NCBI GenBank assembly: GCA_964242325.1 | Contig: CAXTCI010000003.1 | Coordinates: forward strand, 1 to 64,000 | Source of the DNA: DASWOJ01 sp964242325 | Lineage (GTDB): Bacteria; Pseudomonadota; Alphaproteobacteria; Acetobacterales; Acetobacteraceae | Length of the DNA: 64,000 bases | Direction: 5' to 3' | Shown here: positions 50,922-59,992 of the stretch, in pieces | Numbering within the stretch: position 1 is the first letter of the stretch | Layout: every line of letters begins with the position of its first letter | The notes under the pieces: model-generated | Told to the model about the DNA's origin: nothing | What the model saw: the letters and a program-made list of their open reading frames with translations, nothing else | The model's database searches: none | Made by a program: the position numbers and the translations under genes

Positions 50922-52571
50922 ATGAGCTTGTCGTCATCGCCTTGCCGCGAGACGCCGTGGCCACTCCGCCGACCGATCCAGTTCGGCGGCACGCTCGGCT
51001 TGGTCGTATGCATCTGCCTGGTGTTGCTGGCTACCGCGGCGCGCGACCTGTGGCGCGTCTACGAGAACAACATCGAGCAGAGCCAGGTCACCACCGCAAC
51101 GGCCACCCGCCTGGTCGCCGAGCAGGCGGACACGACCATGCAGACCGCCGACACGATCGTCGCAAGCCTGGTCGAGCGTGTCGAGGCCGAAGGGGTCGGC
51201 CCGGACGCACGCAATCGGCTATACCGTTTGATGACATCGCTTGCGGCCGCCCTGCCGGCGATCCACGAAATGGGCATTACCGACCGGAACGGAATCGCGA
51301 TCGTCAAGTCGCTCGTGCCCAATCCAATCGGGCTGGACTACAGTGAGCGCGGCTACTTCAAGTTCCACGCCAGTCATCCCGATCGCGGGCCATTCATTGG
51401 CGCGCGCATCAAGAGCAAGATCGACGGTTCCTACAATGTGACCGTCACGCGACGCTTGAACGAACCTGACGGCAGCTTTGCCGGCGTTGTCGTCACGAGC
51501 GTCTCGATGCAGGCGTTCCAGCGCCTGTTCGACCAGATGCAGGCTCGATCCGGAGGGGTGATCGCGTTGCTGTCCGAGGACGGGACCATCCTGGCCCGCA
51601 GCCCGCCCCTACCCGGCGACGGGGCGTCGCCGGCCGGAGCGGATCTGCAACAGCTCTTGACCAGGCAACCCGGCCCCTCGCCATTTGCCAACGTATCCGG
51701 AATCGACGGCGTGCGGCGGCTGGGCTCCTATCAGCATCTGGATCGCTTTCCGCTGACCGTGCTGGTGTCACAATCCGGATGGGACGTGCAGCGCAGCTGG
51801 CGTCAGGAACTGCTCTCACAACTGTCCATCCTGATGTGCATGACGGCTGTCCTGATCGTGTTTGGGCGCCGCGAGCTGAAATCCAAGCGGATGCTGAGCG
51901 CGCAGGCGATGCAGGACGGCCTCACCGGTCTCGCCAATCGCCGGCGTTTCGATGAGCAGATCGAGCGCGAGTTCAAGCGTGCGGCGCGGAGCGGGCAGCC
52001 GGTGTCGCTGGTCGTCATCGATCTCGACCACTTCAAGGCCTATAACGACCATTTTGGCCACCTGGGCGGCGACGAGTGTTTGCGGACCACGGCTCGGGCC
52101 ATCCACGCCTTCACGCGCCGCGCCGGCGACCTGGCCGCCCGGATCGGCGGGGAGGAGTTCGCGATCCTGCTGCCCGGCTCGGACGCCGCCACCGCGAAAG
52201 CGATTGCCGAAGGGGTCCGGATGGCTGTGCACGGGCTTGCGCTGCCGCACGCCCCCACCGTCGGCGGCATGGTTACCTTGAGCGCCGGTGTAGCTACCGC
52301 AATGCCGTCCCGCGATGCGCAGAGCACCCACGCCCTGATCGCGCTCGCCGATGCGGCGCTTTACGCGGGCAAGGTGCAGGGCCGCAACGCCGTGGTGGTC
52401 GCCGGCGCGGGGCGGGAGCATGAGAACGCCGTGGGTTACCCGCGACGGGGCAGGCCCGGTGACAGCATGCTGGCCGGGACGCACCTGCAGCATGTCGCCA
52501 CCCGTGCCGCGCTGCCAACATGCCAACCTGATTGCCATGTTGAACAAGAGCGTGTAGTAGGTTGTTCTTAA
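50922..52571 (+). CDS. Membrane diguanylate cyclase with Cache-type sensor domain
   Basis: Signalling enzyme, 549 aa, making cyclic di-GMP from GTP. Helix 1 (about residues 25-42) and a second helix near SILMCMTAVLIVFG bracket a periplasmic Cache domain (VKSLVPNPIGLDYSERGYFKFH, then PFIGARIKSKIDGSY). The GGDEF domain has the active loop GGEEF at residues 409-413, and the product-inhibition site RxxD (RAGD) five residues before it, so it should be active and feedback-controlled. The C-terminal 60 residues are unconserved, with Cys/His. AGGAATTTCCTGCA precedes the ATG. Lies alone between remnant-rich regions. Confidence 0.93.
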   Translation: MSLSSSPCRETPWPLRRPIQFGGTLGLVVCICLVLLATAARDLWRVYENNIEQSQVTTATATRLVAEQADTTMQTADTIVASLVERVEAEGVGPDARNRLYRLMTSLAAALPAIHEMGITDRNGIAIVKSLVPNPIGLDYSERGYFKFHASHPDRGPFIGARIKSKIDGSYNVTVTRRLNEPDGSFAGVVVTSVSMQAFQRLFDQMQARSGGVIALLSEDGTILARSPPLPGDGASPAGADLQQLLTRQPGPSPFANVSGIDGVRRLGSYQHLDRFPLTVLVSQSGWDVQRSWRQELLSQLSILMCMTAVLIVFGRRELKSKRMLSAQAMQDGLTGLANRRRFDEQIEREFKRAARSGQPVSLVVIDLDHFKAYNDHFGHLGGDECLRTTARAIHAFTRRAGDLAARIGGEEFAILLPGSDAATAKAIAEGVRMAVHGLALPHAPTVGGMVTLSAGVATAMPSRDAQSTHALIALADAALYAGKVQGRNAVVVAGAGREHENAVGYPRRGRPGDSMLAGTHLQHVATRAALPTCQPDCHVEQERVVGCS

Positions 52572-52647
52572 ATCTAATAAGCTTCAGATCGGCTTGGACT
52601 TCGCTCACACGAGAGGGCTGTTTGCGCGCTTCGCGTGCAGCCTTGAA

Positions 52648-52860
52648 TTATGCCTCCGCATATATCTTGGCATAGGGGGCCAAGTCGCGTTCGTCCTCCC
52701 AAAGGTTGCGCCAAATGCCGAGCATGCCTTCGAGCGGCTGGCCCACAACCTGCGACGAGAAGACCCGAAGGTAATCGGCCCGTTATAGCCGGCCTTGACG
52801 AGCACGCGGAACACGCCCGCAAGGTCAATCGAACCGGCGTCCGACCGCCGTGCTCGCGAA
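52648..52860 (-). pseudogene. C-terminal remnant of a sugar phosphate isomerase/epimerase (TIM barrel)
   Basis: On the minus strand GSIDLAGVFRVLVKAGYNGP is followed, after a one-frame shift near ITF, by FSSQVVGQPLEGMLGIWRNL and WEDERDLAPYAKIYAEA, then TAA at 52648-52650. This is the typical ending of xylose-isomerase-like epimerases. The rest of the gene (about 200 residues) is not recognisable up to 53209. It lies beside the sugar importer genes and was probably once part of that locus. Confidence 0.65.
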
Positions 52861-53209
52861 CGGTCCCCTCATGCTGCAGCCGGGCTTTACCTAGGGGACT
52901 TGGGTCCGCTGTTGCCAATGGGCGCGTTTAACGCGCTGTTCCCAGCAAAGCGGCGCCGGCGAGCCTGCCGGCGGCGGCCCCGTTGGGAACGACACCGACG
53001 ACCTCGCTGCGTCCCCGCATCTTACCGTCAGGCCGAGGCTGCACATCCATGCCGTGCCGCTTGGTTCTGTGAATGCTCAAAATCAGTTCGAACGGGGGCT
53101 TGCGCGGCCAGCAAGGCTTGGCGCACGCTCAAGATGGCAGCGGCACGCCCCGGCATCGTCCGGCGCGCCGCTCGAACCAGGCCGGAACGGCCGGACAAGG
53201 GAGGAAGGG

Positions 53210-54298
53210 ATGCAGGCGTTCGACCACCGGTTCACACGGCGCGGGCTCGGAGCCGTGGCTGCCACCGCGGCCGTTGCCGCACTGGGCCGCCCCAGCCGGG
53301 CACAGGGCAAGCGGTTCAAGGTTGCCCTGTCCAACTCCTTCATCGGCAACAAGTGGCGCCTGGAGATGGAGAACGTCTTCAAGGCCGCCCTGGGAATGGA
53401 GCCGTTCAAGTCCGAGATCGAGGGCAGCGTCTTCAACGCCGACAACGACGTCAGCAAGCAGTCGCAGCAGCTTTCCAACCTCATCGCCCAAAAGCCCGAC
53501 GCCATCATCATCGACGCCGCATCGCCGACGGGGCTGAACGGCATCATCAATCAGGGCGCAGCGCGCGGCATCCTGATGATCGCCTTCGACAACACCGTGA
53601 CGACGCAGCGTTGCCTGAAGGTGAACACCAGCCAGTATGAAATGGGCCGGGCCTGGGCGGAGTTCCTGGTGGGCAAGCTGAACGGCCAGGGCAACGTCAT
53701 CATGGTGACGGGCGTGGCCGGCACGGAGGTGGACCAGGAGCGCAACCGCGGCGCCGACGAGGTGTTCGCCAAGGCGCCGGGCATCCATGTGGTGAACCGC
53801 TTCACCGGCATGTGGGACTCCTCCACCGCCGAGCGCAACGCGGCCGCCATCCTGCCCTCCCTGCCGCAGGTGGACGGCGTTTGGTGCCAGGGCGGCACGG
53901 ACGGCATCATCAAGGCGTTCATCAAGGCCGGCCGCAAGCTGCCCCCCGTGGCCGGCGAGGGCGAGAACGGGTTCCGCCGCTTCATGGTGGGCTATGACGG
54001 GCAGAAGGTGGACGGGCTTTCCATCGGTCAGCCGCCATACCTGTCGGTCATCTCACTGGAACTGGCCCGGCGCATCCTGCAAGGAGCCTATCCCAAGCAG
54101 GACCTGGTCGTGCCGCTGGCGCGGCTGACCAGCGACCAGGTGAAGCTGGGCGAGACCGCCTTCGCCGACCAGCCCGACTCCTTCTTCGCCGACTTCACCG
54201 ACGGCGGGGAGACTCCAATCCTGAAGCTGTGCGTTGAGGCCGCGTTGAACGGCACATCCTGCTCCGGACGGCTGGACGTCAACCTGCCGTCGGCATGA
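53210..54298 (+). CDS. Sugar ABC transporter substrate-binding protein
   Basis: Periplasmic binding protein, 362 aa, of the ribose/galactose (type I) family. The leader has twin arginines (FTRRGLGAVAATAAVAALG). Family markers are KVALSNSFIGNKWRLEME, LSNLIAQKPDAIIIDAAS, GILMIAFDNTVTTQ and VMVTGVAGTEVDQERNRG-type sequence. GGGAGGAAGGG before the ATG at 53210 is one of the strongest ribosome sites of the window. First of four importer genes. The sugar cannot be read from the sequence; the lactonase and dehydrogenase genes downstream suggest an aldose that is oxidised. Confidence 0.92.
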   Translation: MQAFDHRFTRRGLGAVAATAAVAALGRPSRAQGKRFKVALSNSFIGNKWRLEMENVFKAALGMEPFKSEIEGSVFNADNDVSKQSQQLSNLIAQKPDAIIIDAASPTGLNGIINQGAARGILMIAFDNTVTTQRCLKVNTSQYEMGRAWAEFLVGKLNGQGNVIMVTGVAGTEVDQERNRGADEVFAKAPGIHVVNRFTGMWDSSTAERNAAAILPSLPQVDGVWCQGGTDGIIKAFIKAGRKLPPVAGEGENGFRRFMVGYDGQKVDGLSIGQPPYLSVISLELARRILQGAYPKQDLVVPLARLTSDQVKLGETAFADQPDSFFADFTDGGETPILKLCVEAALNGTSCSGRLDVNLPSA

Positions 54299-54335
54299 CG
54301 CCACGCCTCAAGAGTCCGCGCCTCATGACGCACCC

Positions 54336-55844
54336 ATGACCGCATCAGTGACGGTGCCGGCGGTCGAGGCGGAGGGCCTGACCAAGACCTTCGGCGGGGT
54401 GCGGGCGCTGCAAGGCGCCTCGCTCGCCGCCCGGCCTGGCGAGGTCCACGCCCTGGTGGGGGAGAACGGTGCGGGCAAGAGCACGCTGATCAAGGCGCTC
54501 GGCGGCCGGGTGCGCCCCGATGCCGGCGCCATCCGCATCGGCGGCCGGCCCGTGCGCCTGCGCGGCCCGCCGGACGCGCACGCGCTGGGCGCCTGGACCG
54601 TATTCCAGGAGTTGACCCTGCTCGGCGGCATGACGGTGGCCGAGAACCTGCTGCTGTCCCGCGAGCCGCGGGGCCGTTCGGGGCTCATCAGCCGGCGCCG
54701 CCTCGCGGCACGGGCCGAGGAGGTGCTGGCCGGGCTGGGCGTGCATCACATTGACCCCTGGGCGCTGGTGGAGGACATCCCGCTGGCGGAGCGCCAGGTC
54801 ATCGAAATTGCCCGGGCCATCAGCCACGCGCCGCGCATCCTGTTCCTCGACGAGCCGACCTCGGCGTTGGCCGAGCGTGAGGTGGCCTGGCTGTTCGGCC
54901 AGGTCGCCCGGCTGCGGCAGGCGGGCGCCTGCATCGTGTTCACCTCCCACCGCTGGAACGAGGTCCGCTCCATCGCGGACCGCATCACCGTATTCCGCGG
55001 CGGGCGGCATGTCGGCACCTTCACCGAGTTGTCGGAAGACGAGGCGGTGACCCTGATGACGGGCCAGCGCGTGGACACGCTGTATCCGCCGCTGCCCGCC
55101 GTGCCGCAGAATGACGTCCCGGCCCTGGAAGCGCGGGCGCTGGCCGGGCCACGGCTCGCACCGACCAGCCTCGGCGTGGCACATGGCGAGGTACTGGGCG
55201 TCGGCGGCCTGGCCGGGCACGGGCATCGGGAGCTGTTCTTCACCCTATTCGGCGCCCAGCGCGCGACGGCGGGGGAGGTGCGCCTGCAGGGCCGCCCGCT
55301 CCGCCTGCGCAGCCCGCGCGACGCCGTGGCCCGGGGCGGCATCGCCCTGGTGCCGGAGGACCGCAAGACCGAGGGCCTGCTGCTGCCAATGAGCGTGCGC
55401 GACAACCTATCTCTGGCCGTGCTGCGCCGCTTGAGTCGGGCCGGCCTGATGCGCCGCGCCCTGGAACGGCGGCTGGCCGGGACGGAGGTGGACCGCCTGC
55501 ATGTCCGCACCGCCGGCCTGGCCACCCCGGTCGGCGCGCTGAGCGGCGGCAACCAGCAGAAGGTGCTGCTCGGGCGCTGGCTGCTGACGGAGCCGCAAGT
55601 GCTGCTGTTGTATGACGTGACCCGGGGCGTGGACGTGGCGACCAAGCATGAGATCTACGAGCTGATGATGCGCCTGGCGTCCGAGGGCCGCGCGGTCCTG
55701 TTCTACTCCAGCGACGCCGAGGAGCTGGCGCACCTGTGCCACCGCGTGCTGGTGATGCGGGAGGGAAGGGTAGTGGCGGAACTGCACACCCCCGGCATCA
55801 CCGCCGAGCAGGTCGTCTCGGCCGCCGTGCGCGATGCCGCCTGA
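54336..55844 (+). CDS. Sugar ABC transporter ATP-binding protein, two-domain (RbsA/MglA-like)
   Basis: Fused double ATPase, 502 aa. The first domain has Walker A GENGAGKSTLIKALGG and Walker B ILFLDEPTSALAEREV. The second domain opens with VLGVGGLAGHGHRELF and lacks a normal Walker A, as in all RbsA/MglA proteins; its signature is LSGGNQQKVLLGRWL, followed by LLLYDVTRGVDVATK. The C-terminus SSDAEELAHLCHRVLVMREG is standard. Its end overlaps the next permease by 11 bases. Confidence 0.95.
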   Translation: MTASVTVPAVEAEGLTKTFGGVRALQGASLAARPGEVHALVGENGAGKSTLIKALGGRVRPDAGAIRIGGRPVRLRGPPDAHALGAWTVFQELTLLGGMTVAENLLLSREPRGRSGLISRRRLAARAEEVLAGLGVHHIDPWALVEDIPLAERQVIEIARAISHAPRILFLDEPTSALAEREVAWLFGQVARLRQAGACIVFTSHRWNEVRSIADRITVFRGGRHVGTFTELSEDEAVTLMTGQRVDTLYPPLPAVPQNDVPALEARALAGPRLAPTSLGVAHGEVLGVGGLAGHGHRELFFTLFGAQRATAGEVRLQGRPLRLRSPRDAVARGGIALVPEDRKTEGLLLPMSVRDNLSLAVLRRLSRAGLMRRALERRLAGTEVDRLHVRTAGLATPVGALSGGNQQKVLLGRWLLTEPQVLLLYDVTRGVDVATKHEIYELMMRLASEGRAVLFYSSDAEELAHLCHRVLVMREGRVVAELHTPGITAEQVVSAAVRDAA

Positions 55845-56850
55845 CGCGCTGCCGCGGTCGGGCGCGCCCTTGGCCGCCCCCGTCCGGCGCCGCCCGCGTT
55901 GGGCGCACGGCCTGGGGCAGAACGTCGGCCTGCTGCTGGCCGTCACCATGCTGTGCGCAAGCATCGCCGCCTATTGCGCGGTTTACTACGCCGGCCAGGG
56001 CGCCTTTCCCGGTGGCTTCGAACTAACGACGACAGTTAACAACACCATGCCGCTGGCCCTGGCGGCGGTGGCGCAAACGCTGGTGGTGCTGACCCGCGGC
56101 ATTGACCTGTCGGTGGGCGGGATCATCGACCTCGCCAACGCCGTCGCCGCCATCGGCCTTGGGAGCACGCCGGGGCAGATGCTGGGATGCTCGCTGCTGG
56201 TGCTGGCGGTCGGCGCCGCATGCGGGCTGTTGAACGGGGCGCTGGTGGCCTATGGGCGGCTGCAGCCGATCCTGGTCACCCTGGCCACCCTTTCGATCTA
56301 CCAGGGGCTGGCAATCCGCGTGCTGCCGCAGCCCGGCGGCGAGGTGCCGGAAAGCTACACCGCCGTGCTCGCGAACCCGGACGCGCCGCTGTCCCTGTTG
56401 TATGTCGTGCTGCTGTCGCTGCTATGGTGGGCGCTGCGGCGCACGCGCCTGGGGGTCGGCATCCACGCCATCGGCAACGACGAGGCCGCGGCGGCGGCGA
56501 ACGGCATCGCCCCAATACGCACCAAGCTGCTGGCCTATGTCCTGTCCGGGATCTGCTCCGCCGCCGCCGGACTGTTCCTGGCCGCGAACGCGACGGCCGG
56601 GGACGCGACCACCGGCAACCGCTACACCCTGACCTCCATCGTCGCCGTCGTGCTGGGCGGCGTGAGCCTGCTCGGCGGCCGAGGCAGCGCGGTGGGCGCC
56701 ATGATGGGCGCCTTCGTCACCACCATGATCGTCAACGTCCTGTTCTTCGCCCACATTGATCCGCTGTATCAGTCCTTCTACGAGGGGCTGTTCCTTCTTC
56801 TGGCGGTGCTGCTGGCGGGCGGGGCCGGCCGGCTGCTGCGGCGGGTGTGA
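55834..56850 (+). CDS. Sugar ABC transporter permease 1 (RbsC-like)
   Basis: Inner-membrane permease, 338 aa. It has the RbsC-family markers LVVLTRGIDLSVGGIIDLAN, GLLNGALVAYGRLQPILVTL and GIHAIGNDEAAAAANGI, with VAVVLGGVSLLGGRGSAVGA near the C-terminus. The extended N-terminus (about 25 residues, Arg/Pro-rich) is cytoplasmic. The ATG at 55834 overlaps the ATPase gene, and its stop shares one base with the next start (TGATG). Confidence 0.93.
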   Translation: MPPDALPRSGAPLAAPVRRRPRWAHGLGQNVGLLLAVTMLCASIAAYCAVYYAGQGAFPGGFELTTTVNNTMPLALAAVAQTLVVLTRGIDLSVGGIIDLANAVAAIGLGSTPGQMLGCSLLVLAVGAACGLLNGALVAYGRLQPILVTLATLSIYQGLAIRVLPQPGGEVPESYTAVLANPDAPLSLLYVVLLSLLWWALRRTRLGVGIHAIGNDEAAAAANGIAPIRTKLLAYVLSGICSAAAGLFLAANATAGDATTGNRYTLTSIVAVVLGGVSLLGGRGSAVGAMMGAFVTTMIVNVLFFAHIDPLYQSFYEGLFLLLAVLLAGGAGRLLRRV

Positions 56851-57821
56851 TGGCGCGGCCGGCCCTTGCCGCCCTGGCCACGCCGGACCGGCGGCGCATC
56901 CTGTTCGCGGCACTTGCGGCGGTGCTGCTGTTCGCGCTTGGCGCCCTGGTCCGCCCGGGTTTCGCGCGGCCGGACAGCATCGCGGCGGTCCTCGTCGTCG
57001 CCTCCTTCGTCGGGATGGTCGCCGCCGGGCAGATGTTCGTGGTCCTGATCGGCGGCATTGACCTGTCGGTGCCGTGGGTGCTGAACGCGGCGGCGATCCT
57101 GCTGGCCACGTCCTCGTTGGGGGAGGACGGACGGGCCGTCTATGCGCTGCTGCTCACGCTCGGCATGGGGCTGGGCGTCGGCGCGCTGAGCGGCGCCGGG
57201 ATCGCCCTGCTCGGCGTGCCGCCGGTGGTGATGACGCTGGCGATGAACGGCATCATGCAGGGCCTGACGCTCGGCCTCAGCGGCGGCATGACCTGCGCGG
57301 CCTGCGCCTCCTACGCGCCGCCGGTGGTGCGGGCAGCCGTGGGTGGCACGCTGCTCGGCGTACCGGCGGCGCTCTGGCTGTGGCTCGCAGTGGCGCTTGC
57401 CGTTTCGGTGGCGCTCAGCCTAACGGCGTTCGGCCGGCGCACCTACGCCATCGGCACCAACGCGCGGGCAAGCTTCCTCGCCGGCATCAACGTCCGCGCC
57501 GTCACGGTCGCGCTTTATGCGCTCAGCGGCCTGTTTTCGGCCGTGGCAGGCATCATGCTGGTGGGCTTCGGCGGCCAGGCCGCGCTGGGCATGGGCGAGC
57601 CCTACCTGTTCCAATCCATCGCAGCGGTCGTGATCGGCGGCGTCGCCGTCATGGGCGGCCGCGGCCACTACGTCGGCGTCGCCGCAGGCACGATCAGCCT
57701 CGTCACGCTGGTCAGCGTGCTGATGGCGCTGAACATGCCGGAATACGGCCGCAGCATCATCTACGGCGTCATCATCCTGGCCCTGTTGCTGCTGTATGGG
57801 CGGGAGCCGGGAGACGTGTGA
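56850..57821 (+). CDS. Sugar ABC transporter permease 2 (RbsC-like)
   Basis: Second permease, 323 aa from the ATG at 56850 (a GTG one codon earlier is possible). It shares MFVVLIGGIDLSVPWVLNAA, TYAIGTNARASFLAGINVR and IAAVVIGGVAVMGGRGHYVG with the family. Two different permeases next to one double ATPase suggest a heterodimeric membrane part. It ends the plus-strand importer operon and is convergent with the lactonase gene. Confidence 0.92.
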   Translation: MARPALAALATPDRRRILFAALAAVLLFALGALVRPGFARPDSIAAVLVVASFVGMVAAGQMFVVLIGGIDLSVPWVLNAAAILLATSSLGEDGRAVYALLLTLGMGLGVGALSGAGIALLGVPPVVMTLAMNGIMQGLTLGLSGGMTCAACASYAPPVVRAAVGGTLLGVPAALWLWLAVALAVSVALSLTAFGRRTYAIGTNARASFLAGINVRAVTVALYALSGLFSAVAGIMLVGFGGQAALGMGEPYLFQSIAAVVIGGVAVMGGRGHYVGVAAGTISLVTLVSVLMALNMPEYGRSIIYGVIILALLLLYGREPGDV

Positions 57822-57822
57822 C

Positions 57823-57994
57823 CATACCAACCGCAATCTGCTGTGACCGCATTCCCGGCGAGCCTTGTAGGGCGTATAAGCGAAGCGCCATACGCCGCCC
57901 CACAGCATTGCGCCACGGCTGAAGGCGCCGAAGGTTGTCCGCCCCGCAACGGCCGCCGCTGCCAAAATGGCCACAGCAAATAGCGGTTAATATC
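57823..57994. repeat. Inverted-repeat element, copy 2 (ATACCAAC-ended)
   Basis: The arm 57823-57848 (CATACCAACCGCAATCTGCT...) and the reverse complement of 57969-57994 agree at 20 of 26 positions by hand alignment. An inner hairpin GGCGTAT (57871-57877) with ATACGCC (57890-57896) lies between them. Like copy 1 at 37911-38007 it sits between convergent gene ends and starts with ATACCAACSGC. Its right arm touches the lactonase stop codon. It may serve as a bidirectional terminator or be a small mobile relic. Confidence 0.6.
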
Positions 57995-58907
57995 AAACCG
58001 TCCGCGCCCCGTTGACGAACAGGAACACCTGATACAGCGACGTCGTGCCGCAAATATACAGCCGGTTGCGCTTCGGCCCGCCGAAGCAGACGTTCGCCAC
58101 GGTTTCCGGCACGTGCACCTTGCCGATCAGCGTGCCGTCCGGGTCGTAGCAGTGCACGCCGTCCGCGGCGCTGGTCCAGATACGGCCGGCTTCGTCCAGC
58201 CGGAACCCGTCGAACAACCCGGCGGTACTATCGGCGAACACGCGCCCGCCCGAGAGCTTGCCGTCCGCCTGCACGTCAAAGACCCGCATGTGCGCCGGAT
58301 GGTGCGCGCCATGCGTGCGCCCGGTGTCCACGATGTAAAGCTGCCGTTCATCCAATGAGAAGGCCAACCCGTTCGGCTTGATGAAATCGTCGGCGGCAAC
58401 CGTGATGGCGCCGGTCTGCCCGTCAATGCGGTAAACGTAGGAGGCGCCGATCTCGCTCTCGGCCTTGTCGCCCTCGTAGTCGCTATCAATGCCGTAGGTG
58501 GGGTCGGTGAACCAGATGCTCCCGTCGGTCTTGATCACGACGTCATTGGGACTGTTCAGCCGCTTGCCCTCGTAGCGGTCGGCGAGCGTGATGATTTCGC
58601 CGCCATGCTCGGTCCGGCTGACCCGGCGGTTGCCGTGCTCGCACGACACTAGGCGGCCCTGCCGGTCCACCGTGTTGCCGTTGGAGTGGCCGGCGGGCTG
58701 GCGGAAGGTGGACACATGCCCGTCCGCCTCGTCGAAGCACAGCATCCGGTTGGCCGGGATGTCCGACCAGACAAGGCTGCGGTGCGCTGGGAAGTAGGCC
58801 GGTCCCTCTGCCCAATGGCACCCCGTATAGAGCTTCGTGACATGTGCGGTCGGGTTGAAAAGACGTGCGAACCGAGGGTCGAGCACTTCGTAATCTGCTA
58901 CCGCCAT
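57993..58907 (-). CDS. SMP-30/gluconolactonase-family sugar lactonase
   Basis: Six-bladed beta-propeller lactonase, 304 aa, hydrolysing a sugar lactone to the acid. Seen: the metal-ligand Glu in GCHWAEGPAYFP, the conserved LVWSDIPANRML, LNSPNDVVIKTDGSIWFTDP with its metal-binding Asn, and PNGLAFSLDERQLYIVDTG with metal Asn/Asp. CAGGAGGACAGGC precedes the ATG at 58907. No signal peptide, so cytoplasmic. Together with the short-chain dehydrogenase at 59133, on the same strand, and the sugar importer it fits an oxidative sugar pathway. Confidence 0.92.
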   Translation of the reverse strand: MAVADYEVLDPRFARLFNPTAHVTKLYTGCHWAEGPAYFPAHRSLVWSDIPANRMLCFDEADGHVSTFRQPAGHSNGNTVDRQGRLVSCEHGNRRVSRTEHGGEIITLADRYEGKRLNSPNDVVIKTDGSIWFTDPTYGIDSDYEGDKAESEIGASYVYRIDGQTGAITVAADDFIKPNGLAFSLDERQLYIVDTGRTHGAHHPAHMRVFDVQADGKLSGGRVFADSTAGLFDGFRLDEAGRIWTSAADGVHCYDPDGTLIGKVHVPETVANVCFGGPKRNRLYICGTTSLYQVFLFVNGARTV

Positions 58908-59132
58908 GCCTGTCCTCCTGCAGTGCCGCCGGTGGTTACGGTCCACCGATGCGGGTTGGCGCGCGGCAGGTTGGCCCCGTTGGCGGCGATTGTCAGCAGA
59001 AACCTGGCGTTCCCATGCGACCGGTGGGGCGTGCGACTTTGGTCTGCCCAACCATCACTGCAAACCGCACTCGCGGCCGCGCTGGCGGCGGCCAACCGGC
59101 GGCGGGTCATCCAGCGCGGCAGCCCGCAGTTT

Positions 59133-59882
59133 TCAAATCGTTCGCCCGCCATCCACCGGGAAATCCACCCCGGTGATGAACTCGGCCTCGTCCGATGCCA
59201 GGAACAGCGCCGCGTTGGCAATGTCCAAAGGGCGCGACAAGCGGCCGAGCGGTATGGTGGCGATGAACCTCGCCCGGTTCTCCGGCGTGTCCGGCACCCC
59301 CATGAAGTCTTCGAGCAGCCCGGTCTCGCCCATGACCGGCGAGATGCAGTTGACCCGGATCTTCCACGGCGCCAGCTCGACGCCAAGCGACTTCGATACC
59401 AGGTTCACCGCCCCCTTGGTGGCGTTGTACCACGTAAGGCCGGGCCGCGGCCGGATGCCGGCAGTCGAGCCGACGTTCAAGATCACCCCGCCGCCATTCT
59501 CCCGCATGGCCGGCGCGATCTCCCGCACGAACAGGTAGATCGACTTCACGTTCACCCGGAACATGCGGTCGAACTCGTCCTCGTCCACCTCCAGCAGCGG
59601 CTTGTTCTTGTGCGTGGTGCCGGCATTGTTCACCAGGATGCCAGGCGTGCCCAGCCGTGCCGTGGTCTCTCGGACGACCCGCGCCACGTCCTCGGACGCG
59701 CCCACGTCGGCTTGCAAGGCGACTGCCTCCTTGCCCAACCCTTGCGCGACCTGCTCCGCCGCCGCCCCGCGCAGGTCAACTACGGCGACCCTGGCGCCTT
59801 CCTCGATGAAGCGTTTGGCAATGCCTTCCCCGAAGCCGCCACCCGCACCCGTCACGATCGCGACCTTGCCCGCGAGCCTCAT
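59133..59882 (-). CDS. Short-chain dehydrogenase/reductase, probable sugar dehydrogenase
   Basis: NAD(P)-dependent oxidoreductase, 249 aa, classical SDR length. The cofactor fold has TGAGGGFGEGIA and NNAGTTHKNK; the catalytic Ser in NVGSTAGIRP and YxxxK in WYNATKGAVN are intact, and the C-terminus is GVDFPVDGGRTI. VDLRG after the second strand suggests NAD preference (Asp). Its position before the lactonase gene suggests it oxidises an aldose to a lactone; SDRs have many substrates, so this is inferred from context. GAGAAGGA lies just before the ATG. Confidence 0.9.
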   Translation of the reverse strand: MRLAGKVAIVTGAGGGFGEGIAKRFIEEGARVAVVDLRGAAAEQVAQGLGKEAVALQADVGASEDVARVVRETTARLGTPGILVNNAGTTHKNKPLLEVDEDEFDRMFRVNVKSIYLFVREIAPAMRENGGGVILNVGSTAGIRPRPGLTWYNATKGAVNLVSKSLGVELAPWKIRVNCISPVMGETGLLEDFMGVPDTPENRARFIATIPLGRLSRPLDIANAALFLASDEAEFITGVDFPVDGGRTI

Positions 59883-59899
59883 TCCTTCTCTCCCATCAT

Positions 59900-59924
59900 C
59901 TCCCGCCCCGCATTAAGGCGGGAG
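59900..59924 (-). promoter_or_regulatory. Hairpin in the leader of the dehydrogenase gene
   Basis: CTCCCGCC (59900-59907) pairs with GGCGGGAG (59917-59924) across a 9-base loop, ending 18 bases upstream of the start at 59882. It lies just upstream of the ribosome site and could affect translation or mRNA stability. Confidence 0.35.
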
Positions 59925-59992
59925 CACTTGCGTTTCGACCAGGTCGGTCCGCAGCGTAAAGCTGGGTAGGCCGGCAACCAGCGCCCTGCCTT

